Shown here: in pieces, positions 47,387 to 59,584 of the stretch
Numbering within the stretch: the first letter of the stretch is position 1
Layout: every line of letters begins with the position of its first letter
Source of the DNA: Hybos culiciformis
Lineage: Eukaryota > Arthropoda > Insecta > Diptera > Hybotidae
Reading direction: 5' to 3'
Assembly: GCA_964007475.1 (NCBI GenBank)
Contig: OZ023274.1
Span: forward strand, 38,805,860-38,869,859
Length of the DNA stretch: 64,000 nt
Program-made: the position numbers and the translations under genes
The notes under the pieces: model-generated
What the model saw: the letters and a program-made list of their open reading frames with translations, nothing else
What the model was told of the DNA's origin: nothing
Database searches by the model: none

Positions 47387-50282
47387 AAAAAAATTATCTT
47401 TTAAATTAAGTTTATATGTCCTTTTGAGAAATTTTATATTGCAATTTATTTTTAATTTTTTAATTTACTTAATAAAAAGGAAGATTAAAAAATTTTAACT
47501 GAACAAAATTTTTACTCTGATTTGAAGTTATCCGTAAATATATGAACAACTATACGAAATTATGTGCCCAATGGATTATCATCCTCTTTCAAGCAGTTCC
47601 TATACGACTAGTCGACTTAAACACCTTGGGTGCACATGTGGAGTTGCAGAAATTACAACTTCTTTTTTGTGATTTATCTTTGTGTGTTTTTTGATTATTT
47701 TTCCCAGGCCATAATCTCCATTTTTCTACAAAATAACTACTTATCTCTAACTATATATAAATACTTAGATACTTAGTTATAATTTTCTTCGATTTCTTGA
47801 TATTAGTTTGAATTTTACACTCCTTAATTCAGAAATTATGTTCTAAATCTTAAAAAAACATTAAGCTTAATTTATAATATAGGTTGTTACTATATTTAAA
47901 AAAATATATAATTACCAAATTTATTTTTATAACTTATTTAAATAAAAAATATAATCTTAATTTAAATAAATTAAAGATAAGATAACAATACTTAAGAATA
48001 AAATATATAAATTTTAACATAACAACTTAATTTTATTTATAAATACATAATTTTAAAAATATACTTATATCTTAATTTCTATTTTGTGTGCACATAAAAT
48101 AAATGCCAGAGGTGCTCAAAAATCAATTCATGACTTAAACTAATCATAAATAAAAAAAATTTGTAAAAATAAAAAATAATTTTTGCACATAAAAATTGGA
48201 AAATATATGTAATTTTATTCACCGAAATAAAAACTGCCCCTCAAATCAGCCATCGTTGTTATAATTTTCAATAAAGCTGATGATGTTTTTTATTATTTTC
48301 TCAAAGGCAAGAATAGCAAAATTTTCTTAAAGCAAAACAATAAAATTTTATCGATCAACTTTCCCTTTCATTATATTTCGTTATAATAATAGGTATTCCA
48401 TATAATATACATTTTAGAGCTCTGATATTAAAATTTATTAATGAAATCAGATCATAAACATAAAATGTGAAAACAAATGAAAAAAAAAATAAATAATTTT
48501 TTATATAGTTATTTACACAAAAAATTTTGCAGAAGACATTAAAAAATTTTTATCTTAAAATATTTATGTACGTATCATCACATATAATAAACTTTTTTAA
48601 TAAATTTAATTAGTTATGTATTTAAAAAAAAAAGATAAAACTATAAATACTTAGTTAATAATTGTAACTTAAACTTCAACACTGAGTTTAGACCGGTTTA
48701 GACTTACTATTAATATACCAAGATGAATGAGTAAAAAAGAATAAAGTTTATAAGCACCTTTTAATCAACTACTAACAATATTGCAGATACATACTTAATT
48801 AGAATTAATATATCTCACACATGAATTATAATAATTTTATAAATAAGTAAATGTACTTACATTACATATAAATTCCATATTATAAAAATACTTACTATGA
48901 GTATTATATTGTGGGGAAGATGATAAGATTAAACAAAAATTTAAATAATTGCAAATAATTTACTAATGTTTGAATGCGTTCCAAACGAATTTAAATTCAC
49001 GAATAATGTCGATAACTTGCGCAATTTGTTTCATAATGTGAGGAAGTCTTTAATACACTAGTGACTAGAGCAATCACCGTCTCTATAAAATATATCTTGA
49101 TCATTCCATTCTTGAATGCTTACTTAATATAAAAAAAATGTAACTAATTCGAATAAGTATTTTGTACACTTTTCTGACGTTCCATAGAATAACATTAACA
49201 TTAAAATTTATATATTGATTTTAACACTATTGTATGGTGTGTCCGTACATAACACACAAGTATTTATAAATTTATAAGGATTTTAAGTAACTATTCACAC
49301 AATAAGATGTTTGAACAAAGTTTTTTTTTTAAATAATTTTTCAGAAATTTAGATGAAGTTATTACTTAAACCTGTTTTTGTTAAAATAAACAAAAAATAA
49401 GTATGTACTTAATCATAATTTTATCAATAAAATCTTTTTTTTTCTGTTTTTCTCACGATAGCGTAATTATCTAAAAATAATTGAAAATAATTGGTAATAA
49501 CAAAATAAAAACTATTTACTTATGCTTCATTATATAATCCTAAAAATAAAATGATTTAAATTTTACTTGTTTTGAAAAAATTAAATTTCATCTTGACATC
49601 TTAAAAGTGTGCACATGCAAGTAGCAGTTCTTATACAAAACACTTCACTCTCATTTTAATTTTAAACAGAATTTTACTTATTCAATGAAAAAACAAAATT
49701 TTTTTTTTGACAATAAAAAAGAAAATACTTAATTGAAGCATCTGTTTCCAGAAACCGCTCCATAATATACAAAACACTCAATTTTCAATATAAATGAGAA
49801 AAATCCTTCCGTACATTTTATTTTTTCAATTCATAAAAATAAAGAGGAAGTTTTTTACTTATGCTACGTTAGTATTTAAAAAACAAGAAAATCTAAATAT
49901 CTCAATTTAATATTTCTCAAACTACTTAAAAAAAATACTTTTAATAATACAAAAGTAAAGCAATGACACGACACCTGAGTCGATGCTATTCAAAAAATTT
50001 TGCCAATGTTTTTATTTCTTAAAAAATTTGCTCATTTAAAAACTAATTTAATTAAGTACTTATGTATTAAGTTCACAATTTGGACCTTGTTGCAATTAAT
50101 TCGTACTATTCATACATGCGTATTCAATTTCAATCTTTAACATATTTTGAAGTTTTTAATACAAAACCACAATTTAATCAACAACATTATATCAATTTCC
50201 AATTCAGAAGTAAATACTAACCGATGTATTAACATTCTCTGCTTATATTTATTTTTTCAATTTTATATAGGATAAGTACTTA
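47387..50282. other. A/T-rich non-coding stretch
   Basis: Nothing assignable was found except a coding-like, GC-richer patch at about 47567-47674 (36 codons open on the plus strand from an ATG, with a mixed peptide including SRLKHLGCTCGVAEITT). It has no clear splice sites and may be an exon relic or a repeat fragment. Confidence 0.5.
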
Positions 50283-50330
50283 AGTACTTATACTATCGTG
50301 CGCCCAAATATTGAATATGCCAGCCAAGTG
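50283..50330 (+). pseudogene. LINE reverse transcriptase fragment, part left of the MITE
   Basis: This short stretch reads TIVRPNIEYASQV, a conserved motif near the C-terminal end of Jockey/I-group LINE ORF2 proteins. The same motif continues on the far side of the hAT-like element at 51145. The fragment begins abruptly near 50283-50292, so the LINE copy is severely 5'-truncated, as is usual for target-primed insertion. It is not functional. Confidence 0.85.
50323..50330. repeat. Target site duplication GCCAAGTG (left copy)
   Basis: It is identical to 51145-51152. Eight bp is the length made by hAT transposases. The duplicated bases are LINE coding sequence, which proves the order of insertion. 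Confidence 0.95.
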
Positions 50331-51144
50331 CAGTGATGCCAGACGTAGGGAATATTCCCTACATGTAGGGAAATTATGTCATAAAAAGACACTGTAGGGA
50401 AAAAGGGACAGATTTTTCAAATGTTAAAAAATGTAGGGATTTTTTATCATGTTGGTTGGCCAATATTTTTTTTCTTAAATTCATTGCAAATATTAATAAT
50501 TACAAATGCAATATTTATTTTTTTATATAATTAATACTATAAAGTATATATCGTCTGCTGAGAAATGAAACGCTGTATAATGAAAAGTATAGTTTCGAGT
50601 AATTGAGTTTAAAGATTTGAAAATTAAAAAAAATGTATGGAAAAATATCAAGTAACGTAAAATTTTCATCTAAAAAACACATTTTAATCAACATTAAGAA
50701 TATTGCAAAATAGTTGTACTTATAAAATCAAGTACGAGGAATCGAATGGTGCTATTATCTAATAATGACGTATAAATATCATACGTTGTTTCATTTCTGA
50801 GGAGAGTATATGTTCCTAACTTTTTTAATGATTTTTTTTTGTTTAGTAAAATTTATAAAATTAATAATAATGATTATTTTTTTTATACAATTAATGCTAA
50901 ATCTAAATGTTACTGAAAATAAATTTGTAATTTTTTGATATATAAAAATAAAAAAGATATCATAAAAAAACATGAAAAATCAATTTTTTATTTAAAAAAT
51001 TTGAAAAAAAAACTAAATATCAGTATTTTTTTAAAAAAAAATGTAGGGTAAAATGTAGGGAAAATTATCTATATAACATAGGGAAAAATAGGGAAATTTT
51101 TTGCTTGCTGTAGGGATTTTTAAATTTTCAATCTGGCATCACTG
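50331..51144. mobile_element. hAT-like non-autonomous element (814 bp MITE)
   Basis: The terminal inverted repeats are CAGTGATGCCAGA at the left and its exact complement at the right (13 bp), flanked by a perfect 8-bp duplication. Both features are typical of the hAT superfamily. The subterminal regions carry clusters of GTAGGG(A) (near 50345, 50365, 50394, 50433 on the left; 51043, 51055, 51110 on the right), likely transposase-binding repeats. The interior is plain A/T-rich sequence with no transposase, so it must have been moved in trans. Perfect flanks and ends suggest it is not very old. Confidence 0.94.
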
Positions 51145-51152
51145 GCCAAGTG
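51145..51152. repeat. Target site duplication GCCAAGTG (right copy)
   Basis: It matches 50323-50330 exactly and lies directly after the right terminal repeat. Confidence 0.95.
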
Positions 51153-51566
51153 TGGTCACCTTATTACAACATTCACATTGACCGCATTGAATCAATCCAA
51201 AAGAAATTTTTAAGATTCGCTCTTCGGCATCTTCCCTGGTCTGATCCTTTAATTTTACCACCTTACGAGAATAGATTAAAACTGATCAAATTAGTGTCCC
51301 TAAAAAAAAGACGAGAAGTAGGCGATGTTATTTTCGTAACTCAAGTAATTAACGAAAACATAGATTCTTCTTACATTCTTCAAAGAATACAATTTCGTTC
51401 AGATCCTCGTCTTCGCTCTGTTGAGCTTTTTTCCGTAAAATTCCACAGAACAAATTATGGACAAAATGAACCTATCAACAGAATACTCACTACAGGAAAC
51501 AAATACAAACACTTAATTGATTTTTCTGTAACAAAACAAAACCTCAAACATATTCTTTTAGGTTAG
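51145..51566 (+). pseudogene. C-terminal end of Jockey/I-group LINE ORF2
   Basis: The frame continues the interrupted motif (QVWSPYYNIHIDRIE), then IQKKFLRFALRHLPW, a LPPYENRLKL segment, and the typical tail RTNYGQNEPINR before a stop at 51564-51566. This is the region after the reverse transcriptase thumb that ends ORF2 in Jockey-type elements of insects. About 140 codons remain and they are free of stops, so the copy is fairly young despite the truncation. The upstream ORF1, endonuclease and most of the reverse transcriptase are missing, so it is dead. It has no ATG of its own. Confidence 0.9.
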
Positions 51567-51700
51567 TAATTACATGTATATGTATGTATTTAAGTTAATT
51601 ATTTTTCAAAAATTTTACTATGTATTTTTCAAAAATTTTACTATGTATTTTTTTAGTTTAATTTTAAATTTTTCCAATGTAAAAAGTTTGAGCTAAACTA

Positions 51701-51739
<39 letters not shown>

Positions 51740-51741
51740 AT
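51567..51741 (+). repeat. LINE 3' untranslated region with (TAAA)n tail
   Basis: After the ORF2 stop come about 145 bp of A/T-rich sequence, including two exact tandem copies of a 23-bp unit (51601-51623 and 51624-51646), and then about seven TAAA units (51711-51741). A simple-repeat tail is a mark of the 3' end of a LINE insertion. I could not define a target duplication for the LINE itself. Confidence 0.85.
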
Positions 51742-54732
51742 TAAACATATTGTGTATATATATATAAAATACCCAAGTTTAAAATTAAAACCTTGTCTTT
51801 TGCATAGAAGCATCTAACAATTACCAAAATAGATTAGTAGAGAGAGCTCAAGATATGTTTGTTATTTTTTCACTCCTTTTCAGTTTTTTTTTATGAACGG
51901 AATCATTGGATTAGAAGGCAGTAAAGAAAAGAAGCAGTACTTACACATAAATTGGATTTTATATTTTTTTTTTAAAATTTTGATAAATTTAAGCAATAAC
52001 ATTCCTATTTATTACGTAACCAAGTTTTTATTTCATGGTTATACCTATTATTCTTTTGATTAGAAAGAACTGTAATTTAGTTCATAAATTTAAGTATTTC
52101 AAGTTACATATGTACTTATATTTAATGCCAAACAAAATATAAGGGAATTTAATTAAGTATGTACTTCTGTATGTTCTAATTCAAGCTTTATATTTTATAA
52201 TCAAGTTGAATACACTTATTTACTTCTACAAATTTATTCAAATATTTATTTACATTTAAGCACGTGCTTTACTGTTGTTTATCAAGTTTGTAATTATCGA
52301 GGTATAATTATATACATACTAAAATCGTTATATATATTAAAATAGTTCTCAATAGTTTCCATTTTCCGGAAATTCTGTTTTCTAATGTACTCATATTTAT
52401 GTTTACAACATAAGTACTTATATAATAATTATTATTGTGTGTAACGGTTGCAACTGTTACTTACTTTAATTTTTATGTGTTAATGAAAATGTAACTATTA
52501 AAAACATATTAAAATAAAAAAAAAATGTAAATACCTCAAAAAGAAAAATTTAAAAATACGTAACTAAGTGTCTGAGTTATTAAATAATAATTAAAATATT
52601 TTGAACCTTTAATTTAATAAAATATTTATAAAATATAAGTAATATTATAAATCATTTTTATTGCTTGTATTTTATAAATTAGAATTACTTAATAATTAAT
52701 AAATCTATTTCGTACTTATATTTTATTCAAAATACTTCGTTGTAGTTAATTAAATATTTCCACAAATCTTAATTATTGCTCCTTTAAAATATTTTAATTG
52801 GAGAAATTTAAAAATGATATACATAAGCTGTAGATTTCAAAATGAATATCTATCTAAACTTCACTTACCTATAATACTTAATTAATTTAAATCGTTATGC
52901 ATTCGATATTTAAACTAATTTACCTACAGTGATTTACAGGAAAGAATATGTTACATTTTATATTTTATATTAAGTGTGTATTCATTCAGTATTAAATATA
53001 TATATTTTTATATAAGTAGTTATCCCAAATGGAAAAATCTTGTACATAATATTATTTGAATTTCTTTAAAGCACAGTAATGCACTTTAATTCGTTCAATA
53101 CAAAAAAAAACATTAAATGAAATAAAATAAAACAAAATTTGTGTATTGCGGCTTCCTTAGAAGTTTTACTTTTTGAATAAATATCGTTAAATTATCATCA
53201 CTTGAAAATTATACATTATATATATCTGAATCTCTGAATGACGTTAAAATATTCCGACACAATTTTGATTTATTAATACAATGGGGTTGTTCACCACCAC
53301 TACAATATCGATACTTAAGTACATACAACAGGTATTTTTCAAAAGTGTAGGTAAAGAGATGTTTGGAAAAAAAAAATTATTTTCAAAAAAAATAAAGATT
53401 AATATTAAGCTTTTTTAGCTCCAAGTTTTAATATTAATTTAACATTAAACATGTAAGTACTTTGATATTTTCAATTAAAAGCAAGTACTTAAAAAATTTT
53501 AATAGAGTTGAGTATTTATCGAAATAATTTATTTCCTTTCCATTCAAAATATTGTTGTCGGATGATTGAACCAGTAAGCCTAAAACTTGTGAATAACTAA
53601 ACAATAATTTTATTGTATTTCTATCTTATAGATCTATTCTGTTAGAATTGTATCTTTAATATAAAAATGATGAGCGCAAAAAAAACTATGATCATCACTC
53701 CATTAATTGCATTAAATAACTGCTTCTCACATAATTCTGTTTTTTTTTTTTTTTTTTTTAACTAATTCAAGTACAAAAATGCACAGATATTATAAGTTAG
53801 TGTATATACACAGAATGGGAAAAATCTCCAACAAAATATTTTTTATCTTTTTTTTTTAACAAATCTAAATTGGGTCCAAAAACGTGTTTGCCCGAAGAAA
53901 TAAAAAGTTCTGCTTTCATTTCCTTTTATTAATTCAAAAAAAAAAAAAAATAAAAAGGAATCGCATAAACTGAGAAAACAATTTTTAATTTATATGTACT
54001 TATATGTAAGTAAGAATATACATATAAGTAATGTTATATGTATTTCTTGAACCTACATTCATACATTTTTTATTGGAATTAAGATATTTTTGGCAATGTT
54101 ATTAAATATTTGAGCAAAAAAACATTTTTTTTTGATTGAATTAAAAAAATTAAATTTCTCTGGTAATAATTTTTATCATACGTAGATTTATTAATTTATA
54201 TCATAAGAGACTGATCCGCGAAATTTGTGTTTAAATAAAGAAATGAAATTTAAGAATAATGCTGGAATTTAAAAAAAAATTTTTATAATTGTCAACGAAA
54301 AATAAATTGTCAGAAATTTTGAAGAGAAGCTTAAAAAATTTCATATTATAATTCGAACTAACTTGACTGTGATGTAGTATTTAAAAAAATCCTCAAAATT
54401 TTAAAAACACAAACTCAGAAATAATTTTAATTTATTTCAATGAAGTAAAAAAGTGCAATAAGAAATATTTTGCAGTCAAAAAACCCTTTCAAATGCTTAT
54501 TAAAGTTAAAAAAATAAATATAGATACTTACCTAAATATTATTTATTGTATAGCCACTATAAATTTTTGTATATTTATTATAGCGAAATGGTCTAATGAA
54601 TGAAAATATTCCATTTCTGTTATTTTTTTATTTATTGTATTTAAAAACAAAATGTGTCACCATGTAAACTTTTATTATAACCAAAACCAATAGAAATTAG
54701 TAAAAGTCATATTCACGGGCCAAGAATTTTTA

Positions 54733-54801
54733 AGTTGAAGGCCTAAAAAAATATATATAGCTTATGTCTATATGTAGGCTGAAAGTTGAAGGCCTAAAAA
54801 A
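54733..54801. repeat. Short direct duplication
   Basis: AGTTGAAGGCCTAAAAAA occurs at 54733-54750 and again at 54784-54801, separated by 33 bp. No further structure is evident. Confidence 0.8.
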
Positions 54802-55314
54802 TAATGAAAAAAAGAAGATGAAAAAATAATTTTCTATAGTTATTTTAGACATCTTTCTTTTTAGTACAAATAAAAATGTTTAAATATACTTATTCTTCTA
54901 TTTTCAAGAAATTAATATTTATTATTATGGAACCAAAAGAAACTTAAGTAAGTATATATGTTTTGTATAATTAAAAAAACTTGAAGAATTATTTTAATGT
55001 TTAAAACGAATTCTATGACACGCATTTCAGTCACTGGAAAGTATATCTTCTATTTATACAAAATATGAATTGATATTTTATATAAAAATGTAAATGAAAC
55101 TTTAGAAAATTTTTAATAAATATAAACAGTTCTGTGACATTTTTTACATTAAAAGATAATAATAAAATAATATTAATGTTCAACCTGATAGAACATATAT
55201 TTATTTTACACTTTTTAATTTCTTTTCATAAACAACTAACTATAATAGAAGAATAGTAAGTACATATAAGTATCTGGTTTAATGTCACAGAATATTATTT
55301 TACTTTGAAGTCAT

Positions 55315-55339
55315 TATATATATATATATATATATATAT
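55315..55339. repeat. (TA)n microsatellite
   Basis: A run of about twelve TA units is seen directly. Confidence 0.9.
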
Positions 55340-58300
55340 CTGATGGATGGACGAATAGAAAAATAAACAAACTGATTAACATACTATACTCTTCTATTAT
55401 TAATTTGTTAAATAATAATGCATTACACTAATCTTATAAAATACTTATTTACAAATAGTCTAATTTAAAATTATCATCCGATTTTCTAATTTCGCTGTAA
55501 ATATATAGTCGATTAACAAACATTGAATTGATCATTGAATATTAATATAGGGTTAGGGATCCATTAATTTAACCAGTATGACTACAGCACTAGAACTAAA
55601 AAGTATTTCTAATTCTTTGATACACAACACACTGAACTCTTTTGAATTTATTTGTTTTCTTAGGTAGAAATCAATTACCCTCTTTTTGGTCTCTTTGACA
55701 TATAGGTAAATACTAAAGTTTATTTCCATACACAGGAGAAGGAACTCTATTTCGATATTTTAATCACTTAGGCTGGGGAATTAAATCGTGAACCATATTA
55801 TGCACATCTGTGGACTATTTCTGTTTTCCTTACGTGGTTGTTATGAATGTTATGATGATAAAATAATATATGTATAATGTGTACTAATTCTAAATTTTTT
55901 TAATTTTTATTTCATTAAGTAAATAGTATCAAGCTGCTGGATTAACGTAAATGATGATAAAAATCCGCGTTAATACCCCTATATTTCAAGCTTAGCATAT
56001 CATAATTTAATTTTACTTGTTTTATAGAAGATGTTTTAATTTTCGCACTAAAATTCCAATTTTCTTTTTTCAATGCACGCACAATTAACGATATTATGAA
56101 AAAAAAATTCCTGTTTTTTTATTAAGTTTAATCAAATAATTTGCACATTCAGCACAATTATGTTTTAATTATGTGATTATTTTTTATTTTAATTATACCA
56201 TAAATATAGTTAAATTATTCAGTTAAACAAATTTCTATATATTAACTATATAAATTTTCTTTGAAAAGAATTACTTAATTAAACAAGATTCAATATCTAT
56301 GATAATTACAAAAAAGAAAAACATAAACATAATAATATAATCATAAATATATAGTAAACAATAAAACAGTTTAAAATAAAAATACATAACGAGTTATCTT
56401 CAACTTATTTACAAATAAGTATGCAAAAAATAACAGAAATTTTTACATAAAAGCATATATTTACTGAACAATAGTGAAGTAAAAAGATTTTTAATTAAAA
56501 AATTAACAATATATAAATGAAAAATTTTTTTTATTGAACTTATAGCCTTAATTAAATGAAATATTAAAACTACCTTGTTTCTTCAATTAAAAATTTTACT
56601 TTATCGAAAATTCGAAACTTTTAGAATATTAATCTTTTGATTAATTTAAATAATCATAATTCGAGTTGAGAAGTTCAATCTTCGAAGCCCCTAATTGAAG
56701 AGTCTATCCATCTGTAGCTACAACTGGCTTAAATGAAAGTGAACCAAGATTGGGCATATTTGAGTCCAAATTGATGAAATAATTTAAATAGTTATAAATA
56801 TTTTAGTCGTTTAAAAGAAATTAAAAATTAATAAATTATACCTACTTACTTGTGCCACGAAATTCTAAATAGTCAGAGTAAAAGTATTAAGTTACAACGT
56901 TACAAGATCAAAAATTATTATTTATAGCGAACTGAATATAGTTTCTGTTTTTAGTAAGGAAATTAAAAATAATTATTTGATAAACAAAATTATTTCCCGG
57001 TTATAAATATAATTAGAAAAATTTACTTGAATATATTATAATTAATTACAATTATTCACTTATTAAGATAGAAAAAAATTCATACATAATTGTAATTAAT
57101 TAAACTTTTACTTCTCACTTCAAAATTGTTATAAAAAACGTTGAAAAATATTCTATTACCTGAAATTCGAAAATCCAAATAAATATGTTTATGTATATAC
57201 CTACATACCTTATATACTTCTTTTAAATTTTGTATTTTGGATCAAATTACATTGGACCAGTTTATGATGTTTAATCAATTTTAAAATTGTCAAATTTTCA
57301 ACTATACATACACCTATATCGTTTTTCCATACAATTTTTTCAGATAGTTTCTTATTAATTGTTTAATAAATAACGAGTTAAATGAATATATTTACTTACT
57401 AAAAAATCAAAAAAAAATTTTTAATTGGTAAAAATTAAATGACGCACCCGAATCTCATTTCGGGCTCAAAAGTTAATTTACTATTCTGTCAAAAACCAAC
57501 GTAAAAACTTATAACTAAATGGCAAAAAAAAACAAATAATAAGTAAAGTGTTTATGTAAATTATGTTGTGAATCAAAATAGTCTTAATCTCGGTTTTAAC
57601 ATAATAAGTAGAAAAATTTATAAAATAATTTATACATATATAAATTTTTAAAACTGAGGTTGAATTTTGGCAGAATATTTAAATTAAGTAAGTATTTAAC
57701 AAGCTTTTGAGTATTCAAAAATAACTATTAGGTATACTTGAAATAAAAATATTTACAAATAAAATGAGTAATATAGGTAACTGTAATCTATATAATATAA
57801 CTTTAATCCAATTGTACAAATCTAAATTAAAAAAAAAAGTTATTAAGTACTTACCACTATATAATTAATATGACGTAATTTTTCCTTTAATGTCAATATC
57901 CAAATCTGGAATTATAGAAAAAAAAAATTAAAAATACTTAATTCAATTAACATAGTTTTATTTTTGTTCAGCTAAGGATTTATTATTATTAAAAATCGTA
58001 TGCTAAATACTTATTTACTGCGGAGGATAATAAAGTAAAATAAAAAACTACGTTAAAAAATAAAATCCGGATCTATAGGGTACATTTGCTGGCATAAATT
58101 TTAGCATAATCTAATTAAATTAAAATTAAATTAAGAAAAGTATAACTTCTATTATGTTCACTTATATTTGTCTTATATTTCATTGATTCCTAACTATTAG
58201 ATTTTTAAGTCCCCTTCATTAATCAATTTAAAAATAATTTGCAATCATCAATATCCGAACATACGATAATTCGAGATAATTATTAAGTATTAGAAGTACT

Positions 58301-59551
58301 AGAAACCCAACTATAGAATTATAAATTGAAAAATAATTAGTGTTTTATATAATGAAAATTTTCCTCAGGGTGATATCCGGAATAGTGAACTCCGGTGACA
58401 AATATACATATTTTTTTATTTTTGAATAAATTTCTATTTTTTTCTTAGCGTTCAAACAAATATAATTTATAGTAAGTATAAGTATATTCCTCAACTGAAA
58501 TTTGAATAATTAATTATTTATTTTATTTTTATTAATCCTAGGAAAACATAAAAAGCTTGCTAGTAACTAATTAAAAATCCATATATATAAACTTTTATGA
58601 AACTAAGTATATGTTTTCTTTTTTTTTTATGTGTTCACTGTAAGTAACTATACCTACATAATTTTTTCTATATTACTTATAAGATTTGTTGTCTAATATT
58701 AGTAAAATATTTTTTTGCGGTTTTTTTTTTGTTAAAATTTTTTAAACATAATTTAATTTTTATAATGGAGTTTTTGTGGTTTTTAATTTTGTTATGCTAA
58801 TTTTTTTGCAGCTTTAAATTGTATTGTTTTTATTTGCAAATGTTTTTTTGTGAAATATAAGTATAGTTAGGTGTCTACATAAATCACAGTGAATGACATT
58901 CTCAATATCATTTTTTTCTTACCTCGGTGTGTTCATTGTAAGCAAGTACATAACTTATGATATTATTGTATAATTGTTGATTAACTATTAGCTAGGTAAA
59001 TATTAGTTAAGTTTACATTTTAGTTTTCAAACTTTTCACAAAATAGTTTCATTTTCTTACGGAATGTCTTTTTTCATATTTATTCTGTTTTAAGGTGGCC
59101 AATAAGGTCAAAAAGAAATAAAGTAATAATAAGTCAAGAATATAAAGTATTAATTTTTACTAAATACTTATTATTTAAAAAAGATAGAATTTCCAATAAA
59201 AAAGATAACATTTCTAATAAAGACATAGTTGACTTCTGGTCTGTTTACTTTCTGTACTGTTTATATGCACAAATCATTTTCAACAAAATCATATGAAAAC
59301 CCGAGTCAAAACCATTAAAATATTTCAAACTTTTATTGTATTATTCAATTGATTCCAAATTATTGTTACGTTGTTGATGATAATCCAGTCAAAGTCCTTT
59401 TTTAAGTCCAAGTTGATAAAGAGATAATACTGACATTAGTACTTTATTTTGTTTATTTAACTAAGTAGTTAATACAACTGCCTAATCTACTAATTTAAAA
59501 ATAATTATTGGAGGGCTTACAAACCTGAATAAAATTGATCCAGCAAAACTT

Positions 59552-59584
59552 TTATATTATATATTATATATTATATATTATATA
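59552..59584. repeat. Tandem TATATTATA-type repeat, period 9
   Basis: About three and a half units of a 9-bp A/T motif repeat without interruption. Confidence 0.85.

Noticed and set aside
50791..50973. 60-codon minus-strand frame inside the hAT-like element, considered as a transposase remnant
   Set aside because: Low-complexity Ile/Lys/Phe sequence with no hAT transposase or BED-finger residues; the element is non-autonomous.
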